NCBI RefSeq assembly: GCF_945859705.1
Contig: NC_079136.1
Coordinates: forward strand, 109,884,028 to 109,948,027
DNA length: 64,000 nucleotides
DNA from: Episyrphus balteatus
Taxonomy: Eukaryota; Arthropoda; Insecta; Diptera; Syrphidae
Direction of reading: 5' to 3'
In this document: positions 46,979 to 59,992 of the stretch, in pieces
Position numbering within the stretch: position 1 is the first letter of the stretch
Layout: every line of letters begins with the position of its first letter
The notes under the pieces: generated by a model
Seen by the model: the letters and a program-made list of their open reading frames with translations, nothing else
Databases searched by the model: none
Told to the model about the DNA's origin: nothing
Position numbers and translations under genes: made by a program

Positions 46979-49900
46979 TATTATAAGAACGTCAACTAAA
47001 AATAATTAATCGAAATAACAGATCGAAAGGTTTAAATATTTGGATGTGCAAACAGCGTGGGTACATTTGGAAAACACTTTTGCTAATTTTTTAATCCCCA
47101 AAGTTGAAACAGTGTTCAAACAAAAGTTAATATAAATTAATATAATATAATAATGCAACATTCAAAGATTCTAATTAAGACATTGAAAAAATAAATAGAA
47201 AACTTTGGTGATTATGGTTAAAAAACAACAACAACATTATGTAGAAACTGGTTTAATTTTTTTTTTTAACTGTATTAAAGTTAATGGTCAAACTCTAAGC
47301 TATTGAATGAATATCTTAAGATAGTTACATATTTACAATTTTATAGAGGACGAATAAATAACATGAAAGGCACTCAGAATCCCTCGTTTTGTATCGATTT
47401 AAGGAAATTCTTTCCCCCGACCTGGGCGAACTTAAGTCGAATTACGCTGCTGGACCTAACGGCTTCTAGAGTGACCGCAACTCCCATAGAAAAAATTTTT
47501 TGTCGAATTTTTTTCGGGGGAGCCCCATAAAATGTTCCGCCTTTGCAGATTTTTAGATAGCCAAAATTTCAGCTCGATTGGATAAGTCTACTTAAATGGT
47601 GCCGACACTCGCTCAAAGTATCAAAAATCTCTGTTTTTTCGCTGTTTTTCGCAAAAAATTAGCTCTAGCTTCCAAACAGAATGGGTTATTTTCACTTTTT
47701 ATATATTAAATTAAAGGTAGTGTTGTTACACATAACTCAGATGCTAAACTTGTTTAGTTTTACTAATAAAAAAAATATTGTCATTAATTTAAATTTTCAG
47801 TACTTCTACTTACCTCAAAAAGAGCTGAAGTGCAAACTCGATTGTAAAGCCTTTACAGTCGAGCTGCTTAAAGCAGCAAGTGATGACCTTGTTGGCTACT
47901 ACCGATCTTGGAAATAACCTATATGTTAATATTATTCTTATTTTTTTATTCTTAATTTTTTTAAAAGACTTCGTTTTATATAAAATGCAAATCAAGATCT
48001 GTGCCGAGTCTTACCCCTGTTTGCCATACCTCTTCTTTATATCTGTTTATTGAAGGAAAATAAAACTTTTAAGCTAAATAAAAGTCCTTTGAGCCAAAGT
48101 CCACACTACAAAAACTTTGAATGACACCCTTTTAATAGTTGAAATCTATACCCTCAATTTTGTACAAAGTTATTCTAACAAAGATCATACACCGCACAAT
48201 CAACATGTGAAACCGATATAGACTCATCATTCTCCAGAGAAGTCGTTCAAGCAGGGGGAATTACTTTGGTGTCGACACCACGACATGATATTACACTTCG
48301 TTGTTGGCGTATAGTAGCACTTCACAAAAACTTTCCCAATTATCATAATTCTGCGGCCTTCTTTATCGTTTAACTTTTCATCCATTTTCTTCCGACTTGT
48401 GACTGTGAGGCCGGGCTCAGACCATTACCATTCACCACCCAGTTTATCGCCTAACAAACATTCTGTTGCGAACTACTACCAGAAAATAGGGGTGGCTTCT
48501 TCGAACCTTCCTTCTCACTGCTATGCCAGCTCCGGTTGCCAGAGGGAACCGAAACACTACTGACTGCCTCAAAAGCTCTGGGTTTACAGGGATTATGCGA
48601 GGGTGAATAGGTCGAAATCGGGATCGGTAACGGTAGTAGATACTAGCTTCTACTCACTCTCTCTCTCTCTCCTCAATTTCTCACTCCCTTTGGGCTTCAT
48701 GATAAGTAAAATCAACAATCGGAAAATGTAATAATGAGGCGTGAAATGAACGGTTATTCTCTATTATTTGCTAAGTTTATTTGAATTTATTAAGGATATT
48801 AGAGAATCACAGGACAACAAACGAGAATGTGTGTTGGTGTTTAGTGGATGCTGCGAGTGCTATTCATGTGAGATGTAACTAGCACCGATGATATTAAGGA
48901 CAACGGAAATATTATTGCTTATATTAACATCTCCACTTTATGGCTTATTGTATAGTTGGCCTTTGTTGTTGTTTTTTTTTCTCTTAATGTTTACATTTCA
49001 GTGGATTTCTTTCGTTTTTCCACATTGTTGCAAAGCAGGCAGTGAGTGTTTCTATATTTTGCGTTGACCGGATTTTATGTGTAATTACAGTATGGAGGGT
49101 TTGAAATGAATGTAAGTGTATGAATGGGTATTTCATTTTATTTAATTGAAGACAATGGTGCGTTAATCCGAATAAAAGGTTACCAAATTGGCCGATGATA
49201 ATTGGATTTGTCAGATTCGTGGTATTTGCTGCAATGGATGAAAGTACCTACTATTAAATAAAAACAGTTGCTACCTACATAAATCAAAGCTAATTAAAAT
49301 GAATTGATAAAGCTTAAGACAAGATTTGATGCTTTTAATAAAAGGAAATAAATCACAAATTATGAGAAAAGAGATAAAATTCCATTAAGCGTTGCATGAA
49401 ATAGTAGGTATTCAAAACTTCATATGTTAAATTATTTTTATTTTCATTTGAAAAACCCTTATTTAATAAATAAAAAATTAAGGATATGAATTTGAATAGA
49501 TAAAAACAATTGTTATTAGTAATGTAAAGGCAATCCCCTGATTGAAACCTTAAAAGACACCACCACTAAGCCAAGAACCAGCCATGTATGCAATTGGAGT
49601 TTTCAATCAATCAAAAATAGAGTTTCTTGATTTTTTTTTTTGGATTAAAGTACCTACATTTAATTTTGATGTCAAAGACAAGTGAAACTATCAAGTTAAC
49701 GTTCTGCTGAAGGATAAACCATTTCGAGTCCTACGTCACAGTTAGAAAAGAAGTTTTAAGGAATGGAAGAAAGTAATCAAGTAGGTATACCTATAACTAT
49801 TAGACTTGATCATCGAGCCTAGTACGCAGATCGAGATAAATTTTAACTCCAATATAAAATTATCTAAAAATTTTAGCCGAGCTAAAACTGATTTTAAAAT

Positions 49901-49981
49901 TTGAAGCAGATATTTAAAAATGCAATGCTGAGAGAGTTTGTTATTTTTTTTATGAATAAAAGGCAACTACCTATTTATATA
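46979..49981. other. Non-coding; complex stretch 48180-49220
   Basis: No supported gene. Positions 47333-47650 are GC-richer and look repeat-derived. Positions 48180-48720 have near-balanced composition, with a CT dinucleotide run at 48656-48672 (GAGA-type on the other strand). Confidence 0.4.
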
Positions 49982-50624
49982 CACACCGAAAAAAAAACCA
50001 ATATCAATATAACATTTTTAAAATTTGTATTATCAATTAAAATATTAAAACAATATTTTTATTATCAAGATGATGTTTAAATATCATATTTTTGAAATTT
50101 TTTTTGATATTTTACTATCAATTTTTCACATCAATTTCTCATTTCAAATTATTGAAAAAAAAATAAATAAAAAACCCTTAATGTGTACTAATTTAAAGGC
50201 ACAATGTGTTCTTTCGAAGTAAAATGTATGATTTACTGAGAGAAATTGATCGGCAATAAGATTTTCCTTCACATCGTTTGGGAGAAAACAAAAAAACAAT
50301 TATATCACCTATAATAGAGAAAATAATATCACCATTATTATATAGAGAATATTCACTAAGTAATGTTTTGTTTGATTTTAAAGAAAAAAGAAAGAAAATA
50401 CTTAAAATAATAAAAAAGAAAAAAAAAATATCATTATAATAAACTGAAACGTAAAATCTAGTCAACATTGATATTTTAATTGTCAGAGTGAAATTTTCAC
50501 TATCCACCTAAAATTAAAAAATCATATGATAATCATATCAAAATTGTTATTTTAATTGTGACTTTTGTCACTCAAAAATGTTAATTTCATAGCTGTTATT
50601 ATCAACTTTTTTTTTTTTGTGCAG
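49982..50624. mobile_element. Possible AT-rich TIR element
   Basis: CACACCGAAAAAAAAA on the left and TTTTTTTTTTTGTGCAG on the right, with TA on both sides. Inner TTAAAATAT/ATTTTAATTG strings are loosely mirrored. Low complexity makes this tentative. Confidence 0.35.
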
Positions 50625-51057
50625 TACTAGATTAATTGATTAAATATTAAAAAAAAAAACTTGGTTTAAAATTGTTCCATCGGTTATACTTTTTCATCCT
50701 TTACTTAAACCCATTTTGTTGAAACAAAAATAATGCAAATTTTTCGATATAAAATGCTTTGACATAGAAAAAGTAAGAAAACAATCGTTATCCTTAATTT
50801 TGCCAACAATCAGTTGACAGTATAAAAATATTTTCTATCTTGCTATCAGAAAAGAGATAGAGCAAAATAAATAATGCTCATCGAAAGCGTACAAATCTAC
50901 TTTTATTTATATTTAATATATGTACTGTACCTACTTATTTTTGTTTTCAAAATCGTCGCTTATTGTTAAGGTATTGTTATGTGAATTCTTTAAAGAACTT
51001 CATTGCGGGATTTCATAGAAGAGGACAGAATGTCAAAAAATTGTTTTTTACAAAGAC

Positions 51058-51200
51058 TTTCACGTGTAAGGTACTAGGTTTTAACCAAAACCATAGATTA
51101 CGGTGATGGAGAAGTCCAAAGAAGTGGATCTCGTAGTGCCGCCTGTCAGTCTGTGAGTCCATTTGTAAACAGCTGTAACGGACGGATTTGGAACACATTA
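51058..51200 (+). repeat. Dispersed repeat with ATTACGATGATGGAGAAG module (copy 2, diverged)
   Basis: Matches 321-520 and the reverse of 59340-59580: AGGTTTTAACCAAAACC, ATTACGGTGATGGAGAAG, GTCAGTCTGTGAGTCC, GGACGGATTTGG. Confidence 0.65.
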
Positions 51201-51229
51201 CTTTCATAGAATATTGAAAGCTTTTTTTA

Positions 51230-51980
51230 TGTTTTTTTTATAACTAGCCTAGAAAGTGTAACTTCCATAGAAATTTTTTAAGTTTTTGCAATTTTATCGA
51301 AAACGACTCAAATGGTTTTCATAAAAATTTTCACTTGTACTATTCAAGGCAAATGCAATAAAACTGCGTTTAAAGTTTTATTAAAAAAAGTGGTTGTCTG
51401 TAAAGTCGGTATACGGACGATAATTTTACGTGATAACTTCTTAAGAAAACGGGTTGAGTGCTTGTTTATACCACCTGAAAGCCTATTATTCGAGCTCAAA
51501 ATATGTATTTATATCGTCTGTGCGACTTCTACAAAAAGAGCTTGAATTTTTTCAGCCTAATCAGTTTTCATAAAAAAAGCAAAAATATCAATCTTTTTTA
51601 TCTCTCACACCATTAAATCAATTTTTTTCTATGACAACCTACATTTAATTTTAAATCACAAGAAAGCTTATTATTTCATATGACGCTTCAATCATATTTC
51701 TACGATGTCTATAAAAAAGTTAGAATTTTGTAAAGCCAACCATGTCGAAATTTGAAACTGAGAATACGGTACCTCTCCACAGGTGTTTTGAGGTATTTCT
51801 GAAGTTTTTCAATTTAACACTGTTGCTTGCAGTAAATGTACCGTTACGTGTGATAATCAAATGAAAGGTAATATTATCAGCATGCTCAATAAAGTTAAAT
51901 AAAATTTTAATCTGCTCTAGATCAAAAGAAAGAATGTGTTGAAAAATAGAACTTTATTTTACCGTTATCTCAAAATTGGG
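51230..51980 (+). repeat. Repeat homologous (reverse) to the loop of the 27143-29052 element
   Basis: Shared landmarks in order: GTTGTCTGTAAAG..GG, ACGGACGAT, TTTTACGTGATAA, then CCATGTCGAAATTT, GGTACCTCTCCACAGG-type, TGAAAGGTA and TTTATTTTACCGTTATCTCA. Translation of one block in both copies gives VVCKxGxRTxILRD, which may be an old coding fragment. Confidence 0.7.
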
Positions 51981-52781
51981 ACTACAAGATTGCAAAAATA
52001 TAGTCCAGCTTATAATCTATTTGAAGTATAGATTGTATTCATTTATTTGTTGGAGAAAAAAAGATAAAAATAAAAAAACGGTTAAAAACGAAGAAAAACC
52101 TGGGACAAAAGAACTTGTTTTTGCCGTTATTCGGTCAAAACTCATTTTAAAATACAAAATTTTTTGCGCATGCATGCGCACGATCATAGACTATATGTTT
52201 TTTAAAACTCATATATCGAAACGCAGAGACCTAAAAAAATTAATATCAGACCCTTTACTTTTTTTTCGAATGACTTTTTTCAAATTGTCAAAAAAAAAAA
52301 TTCCCCTATCTATAAACACTACTTTGTCAAAGGTCTACCTCATGTTTTAGTTTTAAAAAACCATTTATAACTTGGTTTTGAAATTTTTTAGAATTTTTCA
52401 ATACCATTTACTATTGTCTGACTAACAATAAATTAATCTATCGATTTAAAAAAAATTCAACTTTCTACAAAGTCGCGCTAAGAAAATATCCACTTTTTGC
52501 AATTTTACCCCTATTAACCCATTAAATGACGGAATTTTTTAAAATCCTTCATTTTTATTCAATTTAAGTTACAAAATTTTGTATCTCTAATAATTTATTG
52601 AAGTTATACTTCTTATGGGAGGGTGGGTATGAAAATTTGCTTTTTGACAAGAATTCAAAGGGATTATGACGCGATCACCCTGGGTAGCAGGGCTGTCGTT
52701 TCATCTTTAGAGTAGGCAGTACTTTAGTATTTAGAAATGCAGTACGCCGCAGTACGGTAAACATAAAACACACAACACGTT

Positions 52782-52993
52782 GCAAGTAACATGTTTCATG
52801 TGGCAAGTTGCATGTGGCAAGTTGTATGTGGCAAGTTGCATGTGGCAAGTTGCGTGTGGCAAGTTGTATGTGGCAAGTTGCCTGTGGCAAGTTGCCTGTG
52901 GCAAGTTGCATGTGGCAAGTTACATGTGGCAAGTTGCATGTGGCAAGTTGCATGTGACAAGTTGCATGTGGTAATTTCCATGTGACAAGTTGC
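52782..52993. repeat. 14-bp minisatellite, GCAAGTTGCATGTG unit
   Basis: About 15 tandem units with C/T and A/G changes. Because 14 x 3 = 42, all frames repeat every 14 codons, and three stay open by chance; these are not genes. The array ends exactly at a hAT insertion, and CAAGTTCC continues after it. Confidence 0.9.
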
Positions 52994-54270
52994 CAGGGTT
53001 GCAAAAAGCTCACATTTCAGCTCAGCTCACAGCTCAGCTCAAATTTGAGCTAGGTACCATAGCTTAGCTCATTTGAGCTGAGCTGAAAGTGAGCGCCCCA
53101 ACTTCCAACGCCTATATCTCTGAATTTTGAAAAAATGAAAAAAATTTTTTTGATGCCAAAAGGTAGCGGGGAATCTAACCTACATTTGGGTATAACTCTC
53201 ATTCCTGTAGGTCCACGCGTTCTCAAACCGGGAGAACTTAAAAGTAAAAAAAAATAGGCACGATTCTGAAAAAATGTGCAAAGCGTAGGCCCATGACACA
53301 AGCTATCATTAAGAATCACTCCCAAAAATTGATCTCAAGCGGTTTAGCTTCCAGGAGCGTTCAAAGATTCGGGGATTTTTCGAAAAAAAATTTTACCCCA
53401 ACTTTCAAACGCGCTTTTCTCGGAATTTTGAAAAAAATCCAAAAACCGGATTATACCACTATCGGGTAGCTGAGAAGAAAATGAAAATAAAATTTTTGAT
53501 GCCAAAAGGTAGCGGGGACTCAAACCTACATTTGGGTACAACTCCCATCCCTGTAGGTCCACGCGTTCTCAAACCGGGAGAACTTAAAAGTAAAAAAAAA
53601 ATAGGCACGATTCTGAAAAAATAGGCATGATGTGGCGGTTTAACATGGAAGGCGATTTTTTAAAAATCTGACAATGTGCAAAGCGTAGGCCCATGACACA
53701 AGCTATCATTTAGCATCACTCCTAAAAATTGCTCTGAAGCGGTTTAGCTTCCAGGAGCGTTCAAAGATACGGGGATTTTTCGAAAAAATATTTTACCCCA
53801 ACTTTCAAACTCGATTTTCTCGGAATTTTGAAAAAAATCGAAAAAACCGGATTGTACCGGAATTTTTTTTATGATAAAAAAAGAAATATTTTACTAAAAA
53901 AATAGAAATATATTTACTACTAAAAAAACCAAGAGAAAAGATCACAAAAAATTATCTGTCTTATTTATAAAAATATCCATGTGTTAAAATAATTCCATTA
54001 ATAATTAGAACCAAACATCTTAAGCTATGGTGTTTTATAAAAGTTTAAAATATCTTCATATTTCATTATACTTTCCAAATAAAAATCAATGTATCCTCTC
54101 ACCCATCACAGCTCAGCTCAGCTCACTTTACCTTAGTTCACCCAACAGCTCAGCTCAGCTCACCCAACAGCTCAGCTCAAATGAGCTGAGCTATGGTACA
54201 TAGCTCAAAAGTGAGCTAGCTCAAAATTTGAGCTGAGCTCAGCTAGCTTTTGAGCTTTGTAGCAACCCTG
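52994..54270. mobile_element. hAT-type non-autonomous element, CAGGGTTGC ends
   Basis: Left CAGGGTTGCAAAAAGCTC and right GAGCTTTGTAGCAACCCTG. The 8-mers CAAGTTGC (52986-52993) and CAAGTTCC (54271-54278) differ at one base and belong to the minisatellite. AGCTGAGCT arrays lie just inside both ends. The interior holds a direct duplication; no transposase was found. Confidence 0.9.
53096..53805 (+). repeat. Internal direct duplication within the hAT-type element
   Basis: Unit 1 (53096-53396) and unit 2 (about 53397-53805) share CCCCAACTT, GATGCCAAAAGGTAGCGGGG, CTGTAGGTCCACGCGTTCTC, AAAGCGTAGGCCCATGACAC and GCGGTTTAGCTTCCAGGAGC. Unit 2 has about 70 extra bases. Confidence 0.85.
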
Positions 54271-55994
54271 CAAGTTCCATATTGCTACTACTAGTGCTGA
54301 AGCACACACAATTCTCATAAAATTAACATATCGCACATTTTATGAGCAATTCATTTACTTTCGTTAACCATATACGATATACCGTACGTTCTGAACCGCA
54401 CAACATGAGTAAATTTCACAGAATAAATTGAAAACTACATGGACGCAAGGAGGATGAAAGAATTAATTTATTGTTCACTTGATAAAAATGTAAAAAAACG
54501 AATTGTGGATTAATTAATTTAATAATAGAAGTTAAAAATATCAAATGAAATTCATTTACATATACTGAATGAGAAGTATAACTTCAGTCGCGTGTACATG
54601 TGTACACACACTCTTTTTTTTTATTTTTGCCGCACTGCTTATTAAAATTGTATGTAAATAGTTCTAAATTCTAAAACGTAAGACAATTAACGGATTAATG
54701 AATATGAGTAAATGGCGTCACTTTTTCGTGGATGCTGCCATGGTTCATCGATTTATAAGACGTTTTCACCTCAAAAAACACAAAAAAATGAGCTCTCCTC
54801 CCGAATATCAATCGAATTTCTTTAAAATTTATATAGAGACAGTACTTTTGTTGTAATAATTAAGTTAACCAATATGACTATGGCTTTCAAAGTTTATAGG
54901 TGGAAATTTGTCCAAAATGAGATATGTACAACATTTGACTCACTTAAACAAAAAACAAATTAAAAGCTTATAAGATTTTTTTTTTTTTTTCTTGAAAAAT
55001 TGACGTATATATGACGAATTCCACTACATAGTTGTGAGCGTTTTCATCGGTTTCGTAATAAATAATATATTTCTTCTAATCTCAATTTGCTAAGTTGTAA
55101 GTAATTAATAATTAATTTATATTATATACTCGTAGAACTCATTTTCGTTGAGTGTCCTCTTAACAAATTAGTTTGACGCATTCAAAACACAAACATAAAA
55201 ACAATAAAATTAGAGCATTGACTTGAAGAGGCATTACTCTTAACATCACGTTAGCAACATTTCCCAGTAATGTCGTACAATATAAATTTATATCAATAGT
55301 CTTCCAACGAAAGTAATTTTATTTTTATACTCACATGTTGAATGGTGCACTTGACATTACACTCTCTACACAATAAAGCGATGTAGGTGCACCTACTTTT
55401 TACCACCCATAAAATCAATAACATCATCAATGCTATATTACGGCATTACGCAACCATAAAACGGTTCAATTGATACTGAAAGCAATAGCATTTTAGGTTT
55501 ACATTTTACACTGAGAGAAAGAAAATTATTAAATTTTTCTTTGCGATAGATCTTAATTACTCATGGTATTAATATCTTTAAATCATTATTCTTGACCTCT
55601 TACAACAGGTGAGTTTATTTTTCTGGCAATAGTTTATTTTAAAAATCATCATTGAAAAATATTAACATTAAAATTGGCTATCTGTAAAATCATTCGTACA
55701 GTTGAATCTTTGACTTTTTCATGTGTAAGACTCGTTTTATAACTTTGCACACGTTTTCCATATTTAAAATAATTAAAACACTTTTTTTAAGAATTCGACT
55801 GTGAAAAATTTTTACTTAAAAAGCTTAATGTTATACAGCCATCGAGCTAAAGTGCGTTTTTATTTAAGCAAAATCCAAAAATGCACTTAAAAGACGCCAT
55901 TTTTTAATATTTGTAGATGCAAATGTTTGTAATTAAACTTAAATACTCATTCTCATAAAAAGAGCATAAATGTTACAACCTCTCACATGAACAT
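54271..55994. other. Non-coding, AT-rich
   Basis: No supported gene. CACTGAGAGAAAG at about 55510 looks like a solo MITE end, but no partner was found. Confidence 0.45.
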
Positions 55995-57334
55995 TAGGGT
56001 GGGTCAAAAAAATCGAAATTCTTTTTTTTGAATTGGTACTCCGAAAAATCGATTGCTAGACCCCTCTAGAATATACACACCAAATATGAGCTCTTTATAT
56101 TAATGGGAAGGTCCTCCGCTTTGCAATTTTCCATTTTTACATCAAGCTTCTACTAAAAAAAAATAATTTTTTTATTAATTGACTTTTTAGCAAATTTCTT
56201 TTCATATTCTTGTAGGAAATTGAACGCTCTACAAAAAAGGCCTTATAAACTTTTTTCGTTTATCTAACCGTTGAATAGATATTTGAGGTCCAAAAATCGA
56301 GAAAATCTTTAAAAATTCGTTTTTTGTTCTTAATTTTGTAACAAATTGAAAAATTATAATGATCAAACGCGCAAGACATATTCTTGTTGGAAATTGATTG
56401 TTCCACAAAAAAGGTCTTATTAACTTTTTTCATTAATCTAACCATTCTAAAGATATTCGAGGTCAAAGTTAAAAAAAAATATAAAAACATTTTATATTTT
56501 TCAAAAATTTCTAATTCACTGAAACTTCATTATTTTCAAATTAGCAAGATATATTCTTGTAGGGGATTAAACGTTCTACAAAAAATTCCTTGGAATGAAA
56601 TTGATTGCTTTAACCGTTTAGAAGATATTCGTATCCAAACCAATGCTCACTGATTTCAATAGTTTTCTTATGACCCGTATGCATTGCGATTTGGATACAA
56701 ATATCTTCTAAACGGTTAAAGCAATTAATTTCATTCCAAGGAATTTTTTGTAGAACGTTTAATTCCCTACAAGAATATATCTTGCTAATTTGAAAATAAT
56801 GAAGTTTCAGTGAATTAGAAATTTTTGAAAAATATAAAATGTTTTTATATTTTTTTTTAACTTTGACCTCGAATATCTTTAGAATGGTTAGATTAATGAA
56901 AAAAGTTAATAAGACCTTTTTTGTGGAACAATCAATTTCCAACAAGAATATGTCTTGCGCGTTTGATCATTATAATTTTTCAATTTGTTACAAAATTAAG
57001 AACAAAAAACGAATTTTTAAAGATTTTCTCGATTTTTGGACCTCAAATATCTATTCAACGGTTAGATAAACGAAAAAAGTGTATAAGGCCTTTTTGTAGA
57101 GCGTTCAATTTCCTACAAGAATATGAAAAGAAATTTGCTAAAAAGTCAATTAATAAAAAAATTATTTTTTTTTTAGTAGAAGCTTGATGTAAAAATGGAA
57201 AATTGCAAAGCGGAGGACCTTCCCATTAATATAAAGAGCTCATATTTGGTGTGTATATTCTAGAGGGGTCTAGCAATCGATTTTTCGGAGTACCAAATCA
57301 AAAAAAAAAATTTCGACTTTTTTGACCCACCCTA
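55995..57334. mobile_element. hAT-like palindromic MITE, TAGGGTGGG ends
   Basis: TAGGGTGGGTCAAAAAA and its complement, with an exact 8-bp duplication ATGAACAT (55987-55994, 57335-57342). Arms of about 640 bp are nearly identical, so two frames (56384-56653 plus, 56610-56945 minus) give the same peptide; both are palindrome artefacts. The loop is about 50 bp. Confidence 0.92.
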
Positions 57335-57942
57335 ATGAACATTATGAAAAAAATATAACAAACAAAGGAGAATTAACATTTCGGGCGTTGCGCGTCCAGT
57401 TATGAATTTGATATCAAATGAATGAACTATAACTTAAGAAAAAACTTTTAATCTGAAGGTTTCCGTTGTATGGCACTTTTTTAATGAAAGATTGTGCAGT
57501 GTGTTAAGGACAAATTGAATCATATTTTTATTTTAAGTATGAAATATGATGTTATGTCATTATTTCTAAGACTAAAAACATCAATCTTGAATATGCCAAC
57601 AACTTAGAGACACTAAAAAAAATAATGGAAAAAAGCAAACCTGAATGGGCAAAACTGAAAATGTTGGGAAATCGTGCTATAAGGTTTGAGGTGTCGTAAC
57701 ATTCAGTACATTCATGTAATTGACATAATAAAATAATACTATTTGCTTGCTGTCTGTGTATTCTTAATTTTGGCCAATCATAAATCACCCAAAGGGTAAT
57801 CCAACTAACCAGTAAACTCGAAATTCGAAATTTTGCACATTCATGCTTCTGGACTGAGGCGGACGATATCTTGTATAAATAGATAGTTGTGGACAAAAAT
57901 TGGTTAAATCCAAATCACAATTACTTTAGGATAGTTTACATA

Positions 57943-58141
57943 TCGTCGCTGTAGTTCTAATAACTCGTTACCCAGAAAAGTCGATTTTTCAGGAGAGGCA
58001 AAAAACTTAGTATGAAATGTATGAGGCTCAATACAAATGATCTGGTTTTGACTAAGCGGATTTTTTTTCAACAATATAATTGCATCATTAGCCCAAAATT
58101 GGCTTTTTCGTTTTTACGAGGTATTAGAACTACAGCGACGA
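57943..58141. mobile_element. TA-flanked MITE, TCGTCGCTGTAGTTCTAATA ends
   Basis: An exact 20-bp TIR and complement, TA on both sides, 199 bp. No coding content. Confidence 0.85.
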
Positions 58142-58470
58142 TATTTCAATTTATATATTTAAACATAATATTAGGGTGGTCCTTATCCAGGACATGCATT
58201 TGAATAGCCGCCATCCGGTTGGAAATGTTGAGAAACAATTTCCTTATTCTTTTTAGATTTTTATTTGACTTTCTTGATCCTTCTTCTCTCCGATTTCACC
58301 TGGAACTTGTAAATATGTTAGGCATATCCTTTAACTATTATAGTAAGTTTTACATGGGGTATTTAATTAGACTCGCGGATTGTACCTGGAGACTTAGCAG
58401 CAAGCAGTTAAAATACAAATCCGAAAAAATTAGAGAATTATTTTTCGCTATTTAGAACTAATTGACTATA

Positions 58471-59949
58471 CAGGGTGTCCCAAAAGTAATGGATCAAACG
58501 AAATATGCTGATAGGCCTACTTAAGGGCTCTCAGAATTTGGTAACTTGTTCATACCAAATCCTTACGGTTTTCGATTAAATGCAATTCTTGTGAAATTTC
58601 GAAAAATCCCTACTTTGCAACAGTATTTTGCTTCCTGCGCCCATTATTGATTTTTGTTTTTTTAAATTCTTTTACAAAAACATTGCCAAATAACTAGGAA
58701 CAATTAATTAATCAAAATATTTTTTATTCCATACGCCATTTCGCTGCAAATCAACTAACAGTTTCAAGTTTTATAAAAAATCAATTTCTAACTTTTATTT
58801 GAGAGCAACACCACAAAAAATAAAATGCACGACTGGGGTCGCACGTACTTGCTCTTGTAGTTCAAAGTATCGTTATCTTAAATAGTTATTGGAAATTTAA
58901 GATTTTGTTTAGTGTCGAGAAAAAAAAAAATAAAAAAAAATTGCAAGTTAAAAAAATTAAAATTAAATTTTTTTTTCAAAAACTTAAAAAAAAATTTTTT
59001 TCTAAAACTTTTTTTAATTTTTTTTTTATTTTTCACACTTCAAAATTATGTCTGTAAATTTTAAATAAAACTAACTTATGCTTTGATGAAATATATGAAC
59101 TTAAAAAATATGTTAATTTTTGAAAAACGGCAACGCCATATTTCCGTTCTTCGCATTTTTTGTGAAAAACTAAAAACGCAGTTTTGTAAGAATCAATGGG
59201 AGTATTACCTACACCAAATTTAATCAAAATCGTTAGAGCCGTTTTTGAGAAATTTGCAATACCTCGAAAACTTTATATGGGAGATATGCGTTTAAAAGGA
59301 GATATTAGAAAAATAAAAAAACGGGTCTAGGGAATTACGTAAAAATCATGTGTACCAAGTTTCAAGCAAATCCGTCCATCCGTTTAGGCCCTAGCTCGAT
59401 GTACAGATGGACGCACAGACGCACATACGCACATACGCACAGACGCACAGACGCACAGACCGACGGACGGCATGACGAAAACCACTTTTTTGATCTTCTC
59501 CATCATCGTAATGTCGGTTTTGATTAAAACCTCGAATTTTTTTTTCTACACGAAACCAATACTTGCCCTATAGAGCAAGTAAAAATTGTACGGTGTGAGA
59601 ATGGTTTGATATTTTAAGAAGTTGCCCTGTTATTGTAGTTTTCAAAAAAGTATACAAGTTTCCAAAGTTGCAGTTAGATCGCAAAATATTACAATTTGAA
59701 TTCAACAAAACAGGGTTTTTCAGAAGTTATTTGGCAATGTTTTTGTAAAAGAATTTAAAAAAACAAAAATCAATAATGGGCGCAGGAAGCAAAATACTGT
59801 TGCAAAGTAGGGATTTTTCGAAATTTCACAAGAATTGCATTTAATCGAAAACCGTAAGGATTTGGGATGAACAAGTTATTAAATTCTGAGAGCCCTTAAG
59901 TAGGCCTATCAACATATTTCGTTTGATCCATTACTTTTGGGACACCCTG
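58471..59949. mobile_element. Long-TIR element, CAGGGTGTCCCAAAAGT ends
   Basis: TIRs of about 255 bp (CAGGGTGTCCCAAAAGTAAT; then GGATCAAACGAAATATG; CTTAAGGGCTCTCAGAATTT; TTTGCAACAGTATTTTGCTT). The flanks are TATA on both sides, a TA or TATA duplication. The interior carries repeat copy 3. Confidence 0.85.
59030..59580 (-). repeat. Dispersed repeat with GGGCAAGT hairpin end (copy 3)
   Basis: On the minus strand it starts ACTTGCTCTATAGGGCAAGT, an imperfect hairpin, followed by the modules seen at 321-520. A GTGCGTCTGTGCGTAT tandem replaces the GTCC run; then GGACGGATTTGCTTGAAAC follows. It is nested in the CAGGGTGT element and is the longest copy in the window. Confidence 0.75.
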
Positions 59950-59992
59950 TATAACTATAAAAAAAAAATATATAACTATAAGGACCACATTA

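Larger units (their letters stand above)
58172..59992. mobile_element. TAGGGTGGTCC element interrupted by a CAGGGTGT element
   Basis: Left TAGGGTGGTCCTTAT; right reversed TAATGTGGTCCTTATAG. The flanking 8-mers do not match, so the right tip may have mutated. The left internal part (58183-58470) has an unrecognised 78-codon frame; only about 40 bp remain on the right of the inner element. Confidence 0.65.

Noticed and set aside
51976..52350. 124-codon plus-strand ORF
   Set aside because: Lys-rich, AT-driven frame adjoining a dispersed repeat; no domain.
52675..53013. Overlapping ORFs with CHMQLATCNLPHAT-like repeats on both strands
   Set aside because: They are translations of the 14-bp minisatellite; openness in several frames follows from the unit sequence, not from selection.
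56384..57069. Pairs of identical ORFs on opposite strands
   Set aside because: They are produced by the near-perfect palindrome of the hAT-like MITE; the peptide has no recognisable domain.
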